Source of the DNA: JBAZLV01 sp964586075
GTDB taxonomy: Bacteria > Nitrospirota > UBA9217
Assembly (NCBI GenBank): GCA_964586075.1
Contig: CAZPGZ010000014.1
Location: 16,894-80,893 of the forward strand
DNA length: 64,000 bases
Reading direction: 5' to 3'
Shown here: positions 17,165-26,778 of the stretch, piece after piece
How the letters are laid out: every line of letters starts with the position of its first letter
Numbering within the stretch: the stretch's first letter is position 1
The notes under the pieces: model-generated
Told to the model about the DNA's origin: nothing
Seen by the model: the letters and a program-made list of their open reading frames with translations, nothing else
The model's database searches: none
Position numbers and translations under genes: made by a program

Positions 17165-17540
17165 TTTGGGACAACCTCCGATAAACAGGTTAGAGAAAGT
17201 CAGAAACAAATGATTCTCTTCATGGTCAGATCAGCGCATCTTTTTACGTTATGTGAAGTGCTAATAAAAATACTATATGGCCAAGCAAGTCCTCTCGTCA
17301 AGATTCTTTTTAAATAAAAAAATATCATGTACCGATAATTTTAAACGCTAAGCAATGTTCTGGTCTGCTTAAATGTAACAAAATGCATTAATTTGCTCAT
17401 ATCTAGATTCGTTTTTTTATATGTTTTGCTTGCAAATATTTTTTTGAAATGCTAAAATTTAATGGTTTTTTGGTCATTCCACCATAATTCGGAATACAAG
17501 TTCTGTAAACCCGAAGTTTGAAGTTGAAGGAGGGGAGTCA
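17165..17540. other. AT-rich divergent intergenic region
   Basis: 376 bases between the leftward hydrolase lipoprotein and the rightward thioredoxin-CcmH fusion. It holds no credible gene. It should contain both genes' promoters; the rightward one is listed separately. Its A+T content is clearly higher than that of the flanking genes. Confidence 0.6.
17430..17458 (+). promoter_or_regulatory. candidate promoter of the thioredoxin-CcmH/ABC locus
   Basis: TTGCAA at 17430-17435, a 17-bp AT-rich spacer, then TAAAAT at 17453-17458. The predicted transcription start is near 17465, giving a leader of about 75 bases before the TTG start at 17541. Five of six -10 bases and most -35 bases match the sigma70 consensus. 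Confidence 0.45.
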
Positions 17541-18401
17541 TTGAACAATAGAGCTCTAATATTCCTTTCGATGTTCCTTGCTGTGATAGCTGTCATATTT
17601 AACATGTCAGCCAAGAAGCAGCCTGCAGACGACGAAGCAAAAATGTTTGAGTTTATGAATCAACCACTCCAATGGCGGGGAAAACCCGCACCTGACTTTA
17701 CCATTGATTGTCTGGATAACGAGAAATTTATTTTTTCGGAGCATGTAGGCAAAAAAGTAGTCATCCTTAATTTTTTCGCAACGTGGTGCAATCCATGCAA
17801 AGAAGAAATGCCCGAACTTGTCCGTTTCTATGAAATGCACAGGAAAGCCCCGGTAATTTTCATCGGTATCAACGCGGATGAATCGGAAGACGCAGTCAGC
17901 AGATTTATTCGTGATTTCAATGTGACATACCCTGTTGCAATTGATAAAAAGAACAAGCTACAGAAACTATTTTCAGTCAGGTCTTTTCCTACCACTATAT
18001 TCATCGGCGCGGACGGTGTCGTCCATATTTATGAAGTTGGACAGATTAAGAATGCCGACATCGCTTTTGACGAACCGCTGAAAGTAGGCTTGGAAACAAT
18101 AAAAGCCGGCGTTGGTATTACGAAGGAAGGCTTTTTTGCAAGGTTGGAAGTAGAGAAGAAAAAAAATGCGGCAGAGACCGAGTCGAGGGCGAATGAGGAA
18201 TCAACTGACCCGTTGATCACCGGCCGGGCAAAAACCATAGCTGAAAAAATGCGCTGCCCCTGTGGATGTTCGCATACCGTCATGGACTGTACCTGTTCGA
18301 CGGCAAAAAATATCAAAGAGCAACTTAAGAAACGCGATATCTCAAACATGACAGATGCCGATGTCATCAAATCCCTTAATCAGGAGTTTTGCATGAAATG
18401 A
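17541..18401 (+). CDS. membrane-anchored TlpA-like thioredoxin fused to a CcmH-like cysteine domain
   Basis: 286 residues from a TTG start, fixed by AAGGAGGGG upstream. Residues 1-25 are an N-terminal anchor. A TlpA/ResA-type thioredoxin domain (about 45-190) has the redox pair Cys83-Asn-Pro-Cys86 in FFATWCNPCKEEMPEL and the cis-Pro in SFPTTIF. After an acidic linker, residues 230-286 resemble CcmH/NrfF: Cys239, 241, 243, 250 and 252 in MRCPCGCSHTVMDCTC, then helices ending in DADVIKSLNQEF. In cytochrome c maturation, TlpA/CcmG reduces CcmH, so both partners seem joined here. The terminal TGA overlaps the ABC ATPase start (ATGA), which implies translational coupling. The true target is unknown. 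Confidence 0.82.
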   Translation: MNNRALIFLSMFLAVIAVIFNMSAKKQPADDEAKMFEFMNQPLQWRGKPAPDFTIDCLDNEKFIFSEHVGKKVVILNFFATWCNPCKEEMPELVRFYEMHRKAPVIFIGINADESEDAVSRFIRDFNVTYPVAIDKKNKLQKLFSVRSFPTTIFIGADGVVHIYEVGQIKNADIAFDEPLKVGLETIKAGVGITKEGFFARLEVEKKKNAAETESRANEESTDPLITGRAKTIAEKMRCPCGCSHTVMDCTCSTAKNIKEQLKKRDISNMTDADVIKSLNQEFCMK

Positions 18402-19300
18402 TACTACATGCCGAAAATATTTTGGTGAATTTCAAGAGGGGTGCTTTCAGAAAAAAAATAAAAGCCCTGGATGGTTTTTCCCTTTCCGTCCAAAAAGGAG
18501 ACGTTTTTGCCCTTCTCGGGCCCAACGGCGCAGGCAAATCAACAGCCATGTATTGTTTCCTCGGCCTTATCCGCCCGAACAATGGTTACATATCGGTCCT
18601 TGGCAAACGACCTGAACTCGGTTCCGACCTATTCGGCAGGATAGCATACCTGCCGGAAGATCCTCACTATCATCTCTACCTTACCGTAGAAGAAGCAGTT
18701 ACGTATTATGCACGGCTTTATGGAAATGGTCTGGACAACCGTCGCGTACGCATGGTGCTTGAGCGCGTCGGCATGGCCGAGTTTCGGGATTTAAGACTTT
18801 CGAAGTGCTCCAAAGGTATGAAGCAGAAGGTCGGGATCGCTCAATGCCTTCTCAACGAACCAGAACTTATTTTCCTTGATGAACCGACGCGGGGGCTGGA
18901 TCCCATCGCGGTCAAGGAGTTGAGGGACATCCTTAGTGAAATGAATAAAAAGGGAACAACGATTGTCCTTAATTCACATGTACTTTCCGAAATTGAAATG
19001 ATATGCAACAGGGCGGCCATCATGAATCAGGGAAAAGTCATAGCACAGGATGAGATGAACCGTTTGCGCGGCATGGGCCTTGAGACCTATCAAGTCGAAT
19101 TTGAGCAACTGGATCCCATTCCGGACTATGTAAACATTATAGTCAAGTCGCCTACCACCATCAAAGGTGAGATACCGGCAGAAAAATTGATGGACTTTGT
19201 ACAGTTGGTGTACAGTTCTGGACACAAACTGTATGAATGTTCGCTTAAAAAAATGTCGCTTGAAGATTCATTTTTCAATATTTTAAAAGGAGGTGCTTGA
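18398..19300 (+). CDS. ABC-2-type exporter ATP-binding subunit
   Basis: 300 residues. The ATG at 18398 overlaps the preceding TGA and has CAGGAG upstream; a TTG at 18389 is less likely. Walker A is GPNGAGKST, the ABC signature is the variant LSKCSKGMKQK, Walker B is LIFLDEPTRGLD, and the H-loop is LNSHVLSE. The C-terminal 90 residues are the regulatory extension common in NosF/CcmA-like exporters. It powers the permease encoded next. Coupling to a thioredoxin-CcmH protein is reminiscent of ABC systems for redox-enzyme or metal-centre maturation, but the cargo is unknown. Confidence 0.9.
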   Translation: MILHAENILVNFKRGAFRKKIKALDGFSLSVQKGDVFALLGPNGAGKSTAMYCFLGLIRPNNGYISVLGKRPELGSDLFGRIAYLPEDPHYHLYLTVEEAVTYYARLYGNGLDNRRVRMVLERVGMAEFRDLRLSKCSKGMKQKVGIAQCLLNEPELIFLDEPTRGLDPIAVKELRDILSEMNKKGTTIVLNSHVLSEIEMICNRAAIMNQGKVIAQDEMNRLRGMGLETYQVEFEQLDPIPDYVNIIVKSPTTIKGEIPAEKLMDFVQLVYSSGHKLYECSLKKMSLEDSFFNILKGGA

Positions 19301-19301
19301 C

Positions 19302-20114
19302 GTGTATCAGCAGCTCTTGGCAAATATGCTTATAAATCTTATCTTTTACCGGCGGAATAAACTCTTAATTGCCGCGTCGATTTTTATTACGCTTGTTCTT
19401 GGACTTGCCGTGCTGCCCGCATTGTTCTTCGCATCGCAAACACAGCATCTAGCGCAGCTGAGCATGGTGTTCACGTATGTAAACCAGTTGGCGATGTGCA
19501 TTGCTGCCGGGATCGCTCTGCTGATGATCTCTCAGCATATTAAAGACCGCTCAATAAAAATGGTTTTCACGAAACCCTGCATGCCTGAAATATGGCTCTT
19601 ATCAAGTTTCCTCTCTGCAGCCTTCGTTGCTTTCCTGCTCTATTGCGGATCGCTCCTCATCGCGTCTGTTCTTGCTGCCGTCTGGAAGATGCCGTTTCCC
19701 CTGGGAATTTTTTACATTACCCTCAACGAGTTCTTTCTGACCGTGAGCATCATCGCGTATGTTACTTTTCTTTCAGTTGTTTTCCATCCTGTTCTTGCCC
19801 TTATGTTCCTCTTTGTTTTTCATGAAGGTTTGTTTTACTGGCTTAAGGTTCTGATTGCCAGCGGAATCAAAGCGGCCAGCGCGAATGCTTTTATTCCACT
19901 GCTAAAATTTTTGAAAATTATTGTTGATACGATTTATATGATTCTTCCCACCTTCAGCCCTTATGCAGAGAAGACACATCAGGTTTATTCAAGCCTCCGG
20001 GGTTCCGACGGAGACTGGAGCATATTGCTGCTGAATATTGGCTATTCGCTGGTTTTTACGACGTTGTTTTACCTGCTGACAGTCTACATCCTGAAAAAGA
20101 AGAGGTATGTATAG
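19302..20114 (+). CDS. ABC-2-type exporter permease subunit
   Basis: 270 residues with about six membrane helices and little else conserved, as is usual for ABC-2 (NosY-like) permeases. A GTG at 19302 is chosen because AAAAGGAGG lies eight bases upstream; the GTG at 19293 is part of that ribosome-binding site. It starts one base after the ATPase stop, so the two subunits are co-translated. A 158-base gap without a recognisable gene follows before the DUF3857 protein. Confidence 0.85.
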   Translation: MYQQLLANMLINLIFYRRNKLLIAASIFITLVLGLAVLPALFFASQTQHLAQLSMVFTYVNQLAMCIAAGIALLMISQHIKDRSIKMVFTKPCMPEIWLLSSFLSAAFVAFLLYCGSLLIASVLAAVWKMPFPLGIFYITLNEFFLTVSIIAYVTFLSVVFHPVLALMFLFVFHEGLFYWLKVLIASGIKAASANAFIPLLKFLKIIVDTIYMILPTFSPYAEKTHQVYSSLRGSDGDWSILLLNIGYSLVFTTLFYLLTVYILKKKRYV

Positions 20115-20272
20115 GAATATAAAGCTTTTTGTGCTTTCAGGGAAAAGAAAAATTTTTATTATACTGGCTCATAATAATGCTGATATTAGCAGCATTCACG
20201 CGAAGGGGGATATGCTGCAGTTTGCTAAAACCCGATGCAAGCATGTGAACAATTTTAACGAAGGAGACGAAG

Positions 20273-22150
20273 ATGAAAATAGTTTTTGCCGTAGTGTTAA
20301 TAATGGTGCTCATTTCTGCGGGTGTTCAGGCTGAGAGCAGCAAAGCTGCCCCATACACCGGGAATTATAAATTTGAAAGATACTACGGCAATTACGATGT
20401 CAATGTCGATGGCACCCATACCGAAACACATGATATCATCGTCAGTGTACTTACGGAGGAAGGTGTAAAGTCTTCCAACCAGGCAAATATCAGCTACAGC
20501 GAGAGTCTGGAGGAGGCCATCCTGCTTTCGGCTTATACGCTTAAGAAAGATGGTCGCCGTATTGACGTTCCACCGGCAAATGTTAAGGAACGAGAGGCTT
20601 ACGCCGGAGGCGGTCCGATGTATAGTGATATCAAGACAAAGGTTATCATTTTTCCCGATGTCGCAGCAGGAGACAAGATAGGATACTCATACAAAATTAT
20701 CCAGAAGCAGGCACACTTCCCGGGGCACTTTTCCATGACCCAAACATATTCGAAGTTTATAGTCTATGATGACGTCCGGGTTAAAGTAACTGTTCCCGTA
20801 GACACCCTCAAGCTGCAGGTTTTTTCCGCCGGTGTCCAGGGGGGACGCACACAAGACCAGAACGGCAGAATGCAGTGGGTCTGGACTTATAAAAACAGCG
20901 AGATTGCGACCCCTGAATATGGATCAGTTGATCCGATTGATTACGGGCCACGAGTCATCGTTTCTTCATTTAAAGATTATGGCGCTGTTGCGGCAGCATA
21001 TGAAAAACGGGCTAGGCCAAAGGCTGTCGTAACGGACAGAATCCGAGTCTTAAGTGAAACAATTACACACGGTGTGGAAAGTCAGCGGGAACAGGCAAAG
21101 GCGCTTTATACCTGGGTTTCAAAAAATATCAACTATGCAGGGAATTGCATCGGGACTGGTTCTGTTGTGCCGCATGACACTGACATGATTCTTGACAACA
21201 AACTGGGTGACTGCAAAGACCATGCAGTATTATTGCAGGCGCTCCTCAGCGCCAAAGGTATAGAAAGTACGCAGGTTCTAGTAAATGCCGGATCAAGCTT
21301 CAAGCTGCCCGAAGTTCTTTCAATGCATGTTCTTAATCACGTCATAAATTATATTCCCAGCCTCGATCTCTATGCAGACGCTACTTCCAAGCATGTCCCT
21401 TTCGGCTTATTACCCATGCATGAATCAGGAAAACCCGTAATCCATACGGCCTTTTTTGCCGGTATTAGAAAGACACCATCTTCCAGCTTCAAAACAAATA
21501 CGTCAAGCATGAAAATGTTCGTACGCATTCACGAAGACGGATCAGCAGACGGCGAGACAATCAACGAGGAAACGGGCATATTATCGAGTGGTATGAAAGC
21601 GTATATGGCTCACGTGGAGCCGAATATGGAGGATTATATAGTGCGGAACATTATTGCGCGAAGCGGGTTTACCGGAACCGGCACTCTGATCAAGGGAGAT
21701 GTTCAGAACTTATCAGACCGATATACCTATGGCGCCAAATACCATATTACAAATATCGCAAACATGCCAGGGCCAGGCGGTCTTTTTGTAGCACCCATTT
21801 TTTCGCATGTTTTGACGCTCACCTATGCTACGGCCGTACTTAGCACCCCGAAGCAGACTATCGACAGCATGTGTTTCGGTGGCATTTCTTCCGAGGAATA
21901 CGTACTTGATTTTCCGAAAAACGTCAAAATCCTTGCTCTTCCTAAGGATGTGCATTTTGATAACGGCGAGGAACGGTATGATTCAAGTTACCGACAGGTA
22001 GACAATAAAATTACAGTCATTCGCAAACTGGAAGACAGGACGCCGGGGCCTGTCTGCACTCCGCAAGACACGAACGGGTTCAGGCCATATGCTGAAAGGA
22101 TTTTCAAGGATCTCAGGTCCCAGATTATTTACCAGCCTGCAACGGAATAG
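20273..22150 (+). CDS. exported DUF3857/transglutaminase-like protein
   Basis: 625 residues with a signal peptide (cut near VQA, residues 18-20) and a strong GAAGGAG ribosome-binding site. The N-terminal half is a DUF3857 beta-domain. A transglutaminase-like core follows, with the nucleophile Cys314 in LGDCKDHAVLLQALL, a His in the NHVI segment and the Asp in LYADATS. The C-terminal 200 residues are another beta-rich domain. Such proteins act outside the cytoplasm as transamidases, peptidases or inactive binding folds. It lies downstream of the ABC genes and upstream of the giant TPR protein on the same strand, so a joint envelope role is likely but unproven. Confidence 0.85.
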   Translation: MKIVFAVVLIMVLISAGVQAESSKAAPYTGNYKFERYYGNYDVNVDGTHTETHDIIVSVLTEEGVKSSNQANISYSESLEEAILLSAYTLKKDGRRIDVPPANVKEREAYAGGGPMYSDIKTKVIIFPDVAAGDKIGYSYKIIQKQAHFPGHFSMTQTYSKFIVYDDVRVKVTVPVDTLKLQVFSAGVQGGRTQDQNGRMQWVWTYKNSEIATPEYGSVDPIDYGPRVIVSSFKDYGAVAAAYEKRARPKAVVTDRIRVLSETITHGVESQREQAKALYTWVSKNINYAGNCIGTGSVVPHDTDMILDNKLGDCKDHAVLLQALLSAKGIESTQVLVNAGSSFKLPEVLSMHVLNHVINYIPSLDLYADATSKHVPFGLLPMHESGKPVIHTAFFAGIRKTPSSSFKTNTSSMKMFVRIHEDGSADGETINEETGILSSGMKAYMAHVEPNMEDYIVRNIIARSGFTGTGTLIKGDVQNLSDRYTYGAKYHITNIANMPGPGGLFVAPIFSHVLTLTYATAVLSTPKQTIDSMCFGGISSEEYVLDFPKNVKILALPKDVHFDNGEERYDSSYRQVDNKITVIRKLEDRTPGPVCTPQDTNGFRPYAERIFKDLRSQIIYQPATE

Positions 22151-22306
22151 CCGATGATATCTGATGAGTGCGGAGTTATACCGTGACGATTTCATCTTTA
22201 AGCGTTGTTCCCAACTGACACCCTCTCATTAGTCAGACGATTGGTTGTCGATGTTGCAATAAAAGCCGATTTCTAGTCTGTAACTTTCATGGCAGAAGGA
22301 GAACTC

Positions 22307-25300
22307 ATGAATAAGGCCGTGATACTGATAAAAACCCATAAACAAATTTTCCGAAAAGGCATTGTTCAAGCAAGCAAATTTGTTTTCCTTTTTCTGTTGT
22401 TTTCAACAGCCTATTCTTCTGTACAGGAAGCATGGAGCGAAGAAGCCGAAAAACTGATTGTCGACCTTGATGCCGCACAAGTGAGTATATATGAGAGGAG
22501 TGATTCAAAGTCCCATATTTTTGCATTTGGTGGAAGTTTCTTTCGTGGCTTCTATCCGACCAATGAGTGGGAAATAGAAACGCTTACTCCTGACCAGTAT
22601 CGGCTTCGCCATAAAACCTGGAAGAATTTTTTCTGGAAGATAGATCGTGTCCAGAAAAAAGTATGGCGTGTGAATGGGGCTGATTTAAAAACGCAGGGAA
22701 ACGAAACAATGCTTTTAGAAAACATTGTCGTAATCACTCCGAACGATATGTCGAAAAAAAACTGGCCTCCGAACGTAGTACCGCTAAACGGAACAGAAAT
22801 AAAACGAAATTTTTCAGAAAACAACATCTTTAAGGATCTTCAGAAAAATGATCCGGGTTGGGGACATTCTCTTCTGGTATCATTAAAGATGGCATCACCA
22901 CAATTGATTCTTGATCCAAATAATTCTTCCGTGCAGGTGTTATTCGAAGATGCGATTATATCCAGCAAAGACGACTCTGAAGTCCGACACGTGAGTGTCG
23001 ATGTTTTTCAATTTCGCTTTGCGAATACCAGATCTTTATATTGGCAAATCAATGTCAAAAGCATGAGATTGTTTGAGGCATGGCAGGGTACTTTCGGTTT
23101 TCTCAACGGCCGCCTTTCCTCACTTTTAGAAAAAGTTCATTTGGAAGACCGCAAGGTTAGCACTCCAAAGAACGGTATCAGAGGCGATCTTACGATGGCC
23201 TCCTATCGGGGAAAATCGTCGCAATCGGCTTGGCTGGATTCCGAAAAAAAATTGAATGAAGCTATTCTGCTCAAAAAAACCTACGATATACTGATTGTTC
23301 CATTTCAAGTCAATGGTTATGCAATTGACCGCATTGATCGATCCTTGATGACGAGATACCTGGATCAGGTTATTGTGTCATTGACGGATTACAAAACACC
23401 CAGCCCCACCCTGGTTATGCGGACTTTGGGTGAAGGCGCCCGCACGTATAATGATTATGATGTATTTCAATTGGCCAATAAACTAGACGTTAAACAAATC
23501 ATACGAGGTTATGCTGGACATAGTTTAAATCAGCGAATAACAATAACGCTCCTCATACAGACAAGAAATGCCGGTGAATATTTTTCTTCCGCAACAAAGA
23601 GCGAGAAATATGAATGGCGTGATATCGTAATTTCTGATGAGCGTACCCCGGCGGAAGCGTTCGAAAGTATACTGCATGATGTGACTGCGCGGCTTTTTCC
23701 TCAAAAATCCTCCCCCAAAATGGCGAAAATTGTTTCGGAGGAACGAACTGCCAGCTTGCCTTCTAACATCCAGATGCTATCGGCAGGTTCTCAATCACCG
23801 GCGATCCGTGCATATTATCTTCAATTGCTCGGCATGCTGCATCCGGAGCAATCCATTGCTAAAGAAGAGCTTTTTGCGCGGTCATTGATGGCCTTGCGCG
23901 AATTGGCTCCTCAATCGCCGCTGTTTAAAGTGCTCAAAGCGCGCGCTTTATTCTATTTGTATCGCCGGCCGGCTGCAATCGCTGCCCTTGGTAGTCCAAA
24001 CAGCGCCGAAGAACGTGCGTTTTTGGCGGTGCTGAATGGGGACCTCCTGTCGCTCAGGGAAGAAATTAAAAACATCCGCGATCCCCTGGCCGGACTTATA
24101 GCACAGATTGAACTGTCGGATCTGTACTGGTCCTACAGCCCTGACCAAGTGGACAGAGAATCCGTTGCTAAGACATATCCAGGATGGGAAAAGATGCTGA
24201 CTCGGCGTCTTCAGCATCGGGATGGGTGGATTGTGCAGTCCAATCTTGAAACAAAGCATGAACTGGACAGCCTTTTCCCGATCAAGGGTTTTACTGCACA
24301 GGAGATACTCAAGAGCAAGATTGCAACCGGAGAATTTCGGGAGAATGATGACGACATCGTTTTCTCAGTCTATAATCATTACCGGCGTTTAATGGAGAAC
24401 CAACCGGAATTTCTCCATGCGCATGAATCTGCTTCAGTTGTTCAACGAGATACTCTTGATTTAATGGTTTCCGTCGGAGAATCCAATCTGTTAAAAAGAA
24501 TAAGACTACGTCGGATGCAAGCACTGAATGAAGATATTACAGCACTGGTAGACAGCTATCAAATGATTTACCAAGGACATCCCGAGATGGCACATCAGAA
24601 GGCACTTGCGTTGTACAGTATGGCATATGCCAAACAGGGTCAGGCGCAAGAGAATTTGCGAAAAGAGGCGGCGCAACTGCAACATGACGCGTGCCACTGG
24701 TCGCAGGGGCAGACATGGATTGCCTCACAAAGCTGTTTTTCGAACAATTTTTATGATGCGGATTTTCCCCGCCGCTCATATTGGAAATTTTCAAATGACC
24801 CAAAAGCACTAGCCGACAGGAAGTATGCAGGGTCGCGTGAACATACGCAGCGCGGCAATCTTATTATAACAAGCTTCGATCGAAACGAGCTTCTCAATAA
24901 GGAACTCGCTCTTCTTTATACACAGACCGATTTTACAAGGCTGGCTGATTATCATAAGAAGCTAAAGGAAATACGCATGGATGAAGAAGCCGCCAACCTT
25001 CTGGAAAAAAACAGTCAGCGCTTTCTGGGCAACTCCAGGAGAACATATTTTTATGCGAAACTGGCGGAGGACGCAGGAAACTTGAACCAGGCGAGAGCGC
25101 TTTTTGAAGAAGCCATTCTCCTTCAACCAAATGACTGGAGCCCTTATGAAGGCCTTAGTTCATTATTGATACGAACGGGCGATTTTAAGGCTGCCTCAAA
25201 AACCGCTCTCAAATATCCATTATTGACCGCCCCGCAAGATGGAAAAACAGATCAGAATACTGACATCGTTGCCCTTTCCAATCATGCCTATAGCATTGGG

Positions 25301-26551
25301 AGCGATCTTTGGTGGACCGGTTCGCCGGTGGAAGCAAAACCACTGTTTCAGTTGTCCGCCGGTTACCAAACTGGCTCCGGTTCAGGAATGGTCAGCGAGG
25401 CCTCTTTGGCTCTTATGGAGAATGACTACCAAAAAGCCGCCAGTATTTATTTAAAAAACGCCAAACGTTATAATCAACCGAAAAATTATTTTAGATATGC
25501 CGAATTGCTACATGTCATGGGATTTCACCATGAAGCATGGTCAGTATTTTCGCAAACACAAAGCCGCTCAAATAATAATCTTGCGTGGAGTCCGGTGCTG
25601 ATTGGCCACAGAATGGAAGGCAGGACGTCGGCTGAAGAACTCCGCTGGCTGAACGAACAACCGGCAGGTGTACAGGCGTCACACGATGCCTATGAATTTA
25701 TTTTTCTCGTTCACGCGCTCGACCGAACCCCTGGTACGAATCTTTCAAGCCTACTGCAGGCACACAAGGATTCGATCGAGCAATCAAAGCAACAACATCA
25801 ATCCACTGGTGCTCAGAAAATGAATCAGCAAAACCTTGAACCAGACTATTCCGTCGCGTTAAAAAAGAATCTTGCACAAAAATTTGGAGAACCTGCTATG
25901 CCTTTTTCGGAAGGTTATGCACATCTGAAAAAACGCCATTTTTCAGACGCCTATGCAGCACTCAAAGAGAGGTTCCTGGATACCTGGATAAGAAAGGACA
26001 TGTTCAGTTATGCAATCCCGTATCTTGCATGGAGCGCGGCGAAAAGCGGAGCTTCTGCGGAAGTGGAACCTTATTTGGTTAAATATAAAAATGAATTAAA
26101 TGACGATTTTGATTATTATCTTGCCATGGCCTTTTTGACGGGAAGCAAAAAAGAATTCAACGAATCAATCAAGAACTTCAAATCAGCCCGCAACCACCTG
26201 TTAAACACGAACGGGAGACGTTTTATGCCAGCATGGTATCAGCTGATGGAGTCTTGCGAGTGGCTTTATAATGATACAGATTCAGAAGGATACCGGGAAC
26301 TGCTTCTTGAATTCTCACGCGCATATCAAAAAATCAGGCCGATGGATTCATGGGCGTATGCATTCGAGGCAAAATACACGAGAACTGCTGCGGACCGTAT
26401 GCGGGCTTTGGGTATGACGCTTTATTTGGACAAACAATCAGATCGTATTTCACGGTTTTCCAATTCTGAGAAAAAAAAGGCCAAGAAGTGGCTTGAAACG
26501 AACAATCCCTTTCTTCAGCAAATCCCCAATATTCAAAAAATCGAAACATGA
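22307..26551 (+). CDS. giant exported protein with TolB_N/FlgO-like and TPR-like regions
   Basis: 1414 residues from the ATG at 22307, preceded by AGAAGGAG; an ATG at 22289 is in frame. A basic region and one hydrophobic helix near residues 20-40 act as a signal or anchor. Residues about 45-325 form an unrecognised beta-rich domain. Residues about 325-470 (DILIVPFQVNGY, LDVKQIIRGYA, ITITLLIQ) match the pattern of TolB-N/FlgO-like domains. The remaining 900 residues are helical with TPR-like units such as ALFEEAILLQPNDW. Base composition is more A/T-rich than the conserved genes. It probably acts as an extracytoplasmic scaffold. No homologue of the whole protein is recognised. Confidence 0.7.
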   Translation: MNKAVILIKTHKQIFRKGIVQASKFVFLFLLFSTAYSSVQEAWSEEAEKLIVDLDAAQVSIYERSDSKSHIFAFGGSFFRGFYPTNEWEIETLTPDQYRLRHKTWKNFFWKIDRVQKKVWRVNGADLKTQGNETMLLENIVVITPNDMSKKNWPPNVVPLNGTEIKRNFSENNIFKDLQKNDPGWGHSLLVSLKMASPQLILDPNNSSVQVLFEDAIISSKDDSEVRHVSVDVFQFRFANTRSLYWQINVKSMRLFEAWQGTFGFLNGRLSSLLEKVHLEDRKVSTPKNGIRGDLTMASYRGKSSQSAWLDSEKKLNEAILLKKTYDILIVPFQVNGYAIDRIDRSLMTRYLDQVIVSLTDYKTPSPTLVMRTLGEGARTYNDYDVFQLANKLDVKQIIRGYAGHSLNQRITITLLIQTRNAGEYFSSATKSEKYEWRDIVISDERTPAEAFESILHDVTARLFPQKSSPKMAKIVSEERTASLPSNIQMLSAGSQSPAIRAYYLQLLGMLHPEQSIAKEELFARSLMALRELAPQSPLFKVLKARALFYLYRRPAAIAALGSPNSAEERAFLAVLNGDLLSLREEIKNIRDPLAGLIAQIELSDLYWSYSPDQVDRESVAKTYPGWEKMLTRRLQHRDGWIVQSNLETKHELDSLFPIKGFTAQEILKSKIATGEFRENDDDIVFSVYNHYRRLMENQPEFLHAHESASVVQRDTLDLMVSVGESNLLKRIRLRRMQALNEDITALVDSYQMIYQGHPEMAHQKALALYSMAYAKQGQAQENLRKEAAQLQHDACHWSQGQTWIASQSCFSNNFYDADFPRRSYWKFSNDPKALADRKYAGSREHTQRGNLIITSFDRNELLNKELALLYTQTDFTRLADYHKKLKEIRMDEEAANLLEKNSQRFLGNSRRTYFYAKLAEDAGNLNQARALFEEAILLQPNDWSPYEGLSSLLIRTGDFKAASKTALKYPLLTAPQDGKTDQNTDIVALSNHAYSIGSDLWWTGSPVEAKPLFQLSAGYQTGSGSGMVSEASLALMENDYQKAASIYLKNAKRYNQPKNYFRYAELLHVMGFHHEAWSVFSQTQSRSNNNLAWSPVLIGHRMEGRTSAEELRWLNEQPAGVQASHDAYEFIFLVHALDRTPGTNLSSLLQAHKDSIEQSKQQHQSTGAQKMNQQNLEPDYSVALKKNLAQKFGEPAMPFSEGYAHLKKRHFSDAYAALKERFLDTWIRKDMFSYAIPYLAWSAAKSGASAEVEPYLVKYKNELNDDFDYYLAMAFLTGSKKEFNESIKNFKSARNHLLNTNGRRFMPAWYQLMESCEWLYNDTDSEGYRELLLEFSRAYQKIRPMDSWAYAFEAKYTRTAADRMRALGMTLYLDKQSDRISRFSNSEKKKAKKWLETNNPFLQQIPNIQKIET

Positions 26552-26778
26552 CGGAGTGCTGATTGCAATTGCTGTGTCATTTCAAGCTTCCGGAAACCTT
26601 GTGATTTAAAGTCCCATTAGGACTGTTCTGCTCACGCGACAGGGTATCCTTCGGTTTCTGTCTAGAGAAACCTTCTGTAATATAGTGAAATTTTCTGCTT
26701 TCTGAAAATACCTTATCAAAATAGTTATTGACGGGAATACTTTCAGCCTTTTTTCTGCTGGAACCACAGGGTATTAAT

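Noticed and set aside
20107..20334. Short frame between the ABC permease and the DUF3857 gene
   Set aside because: It overlaps the permease end and the DUF3857 start, has no ribosome-binding site and no protein-like pattern.
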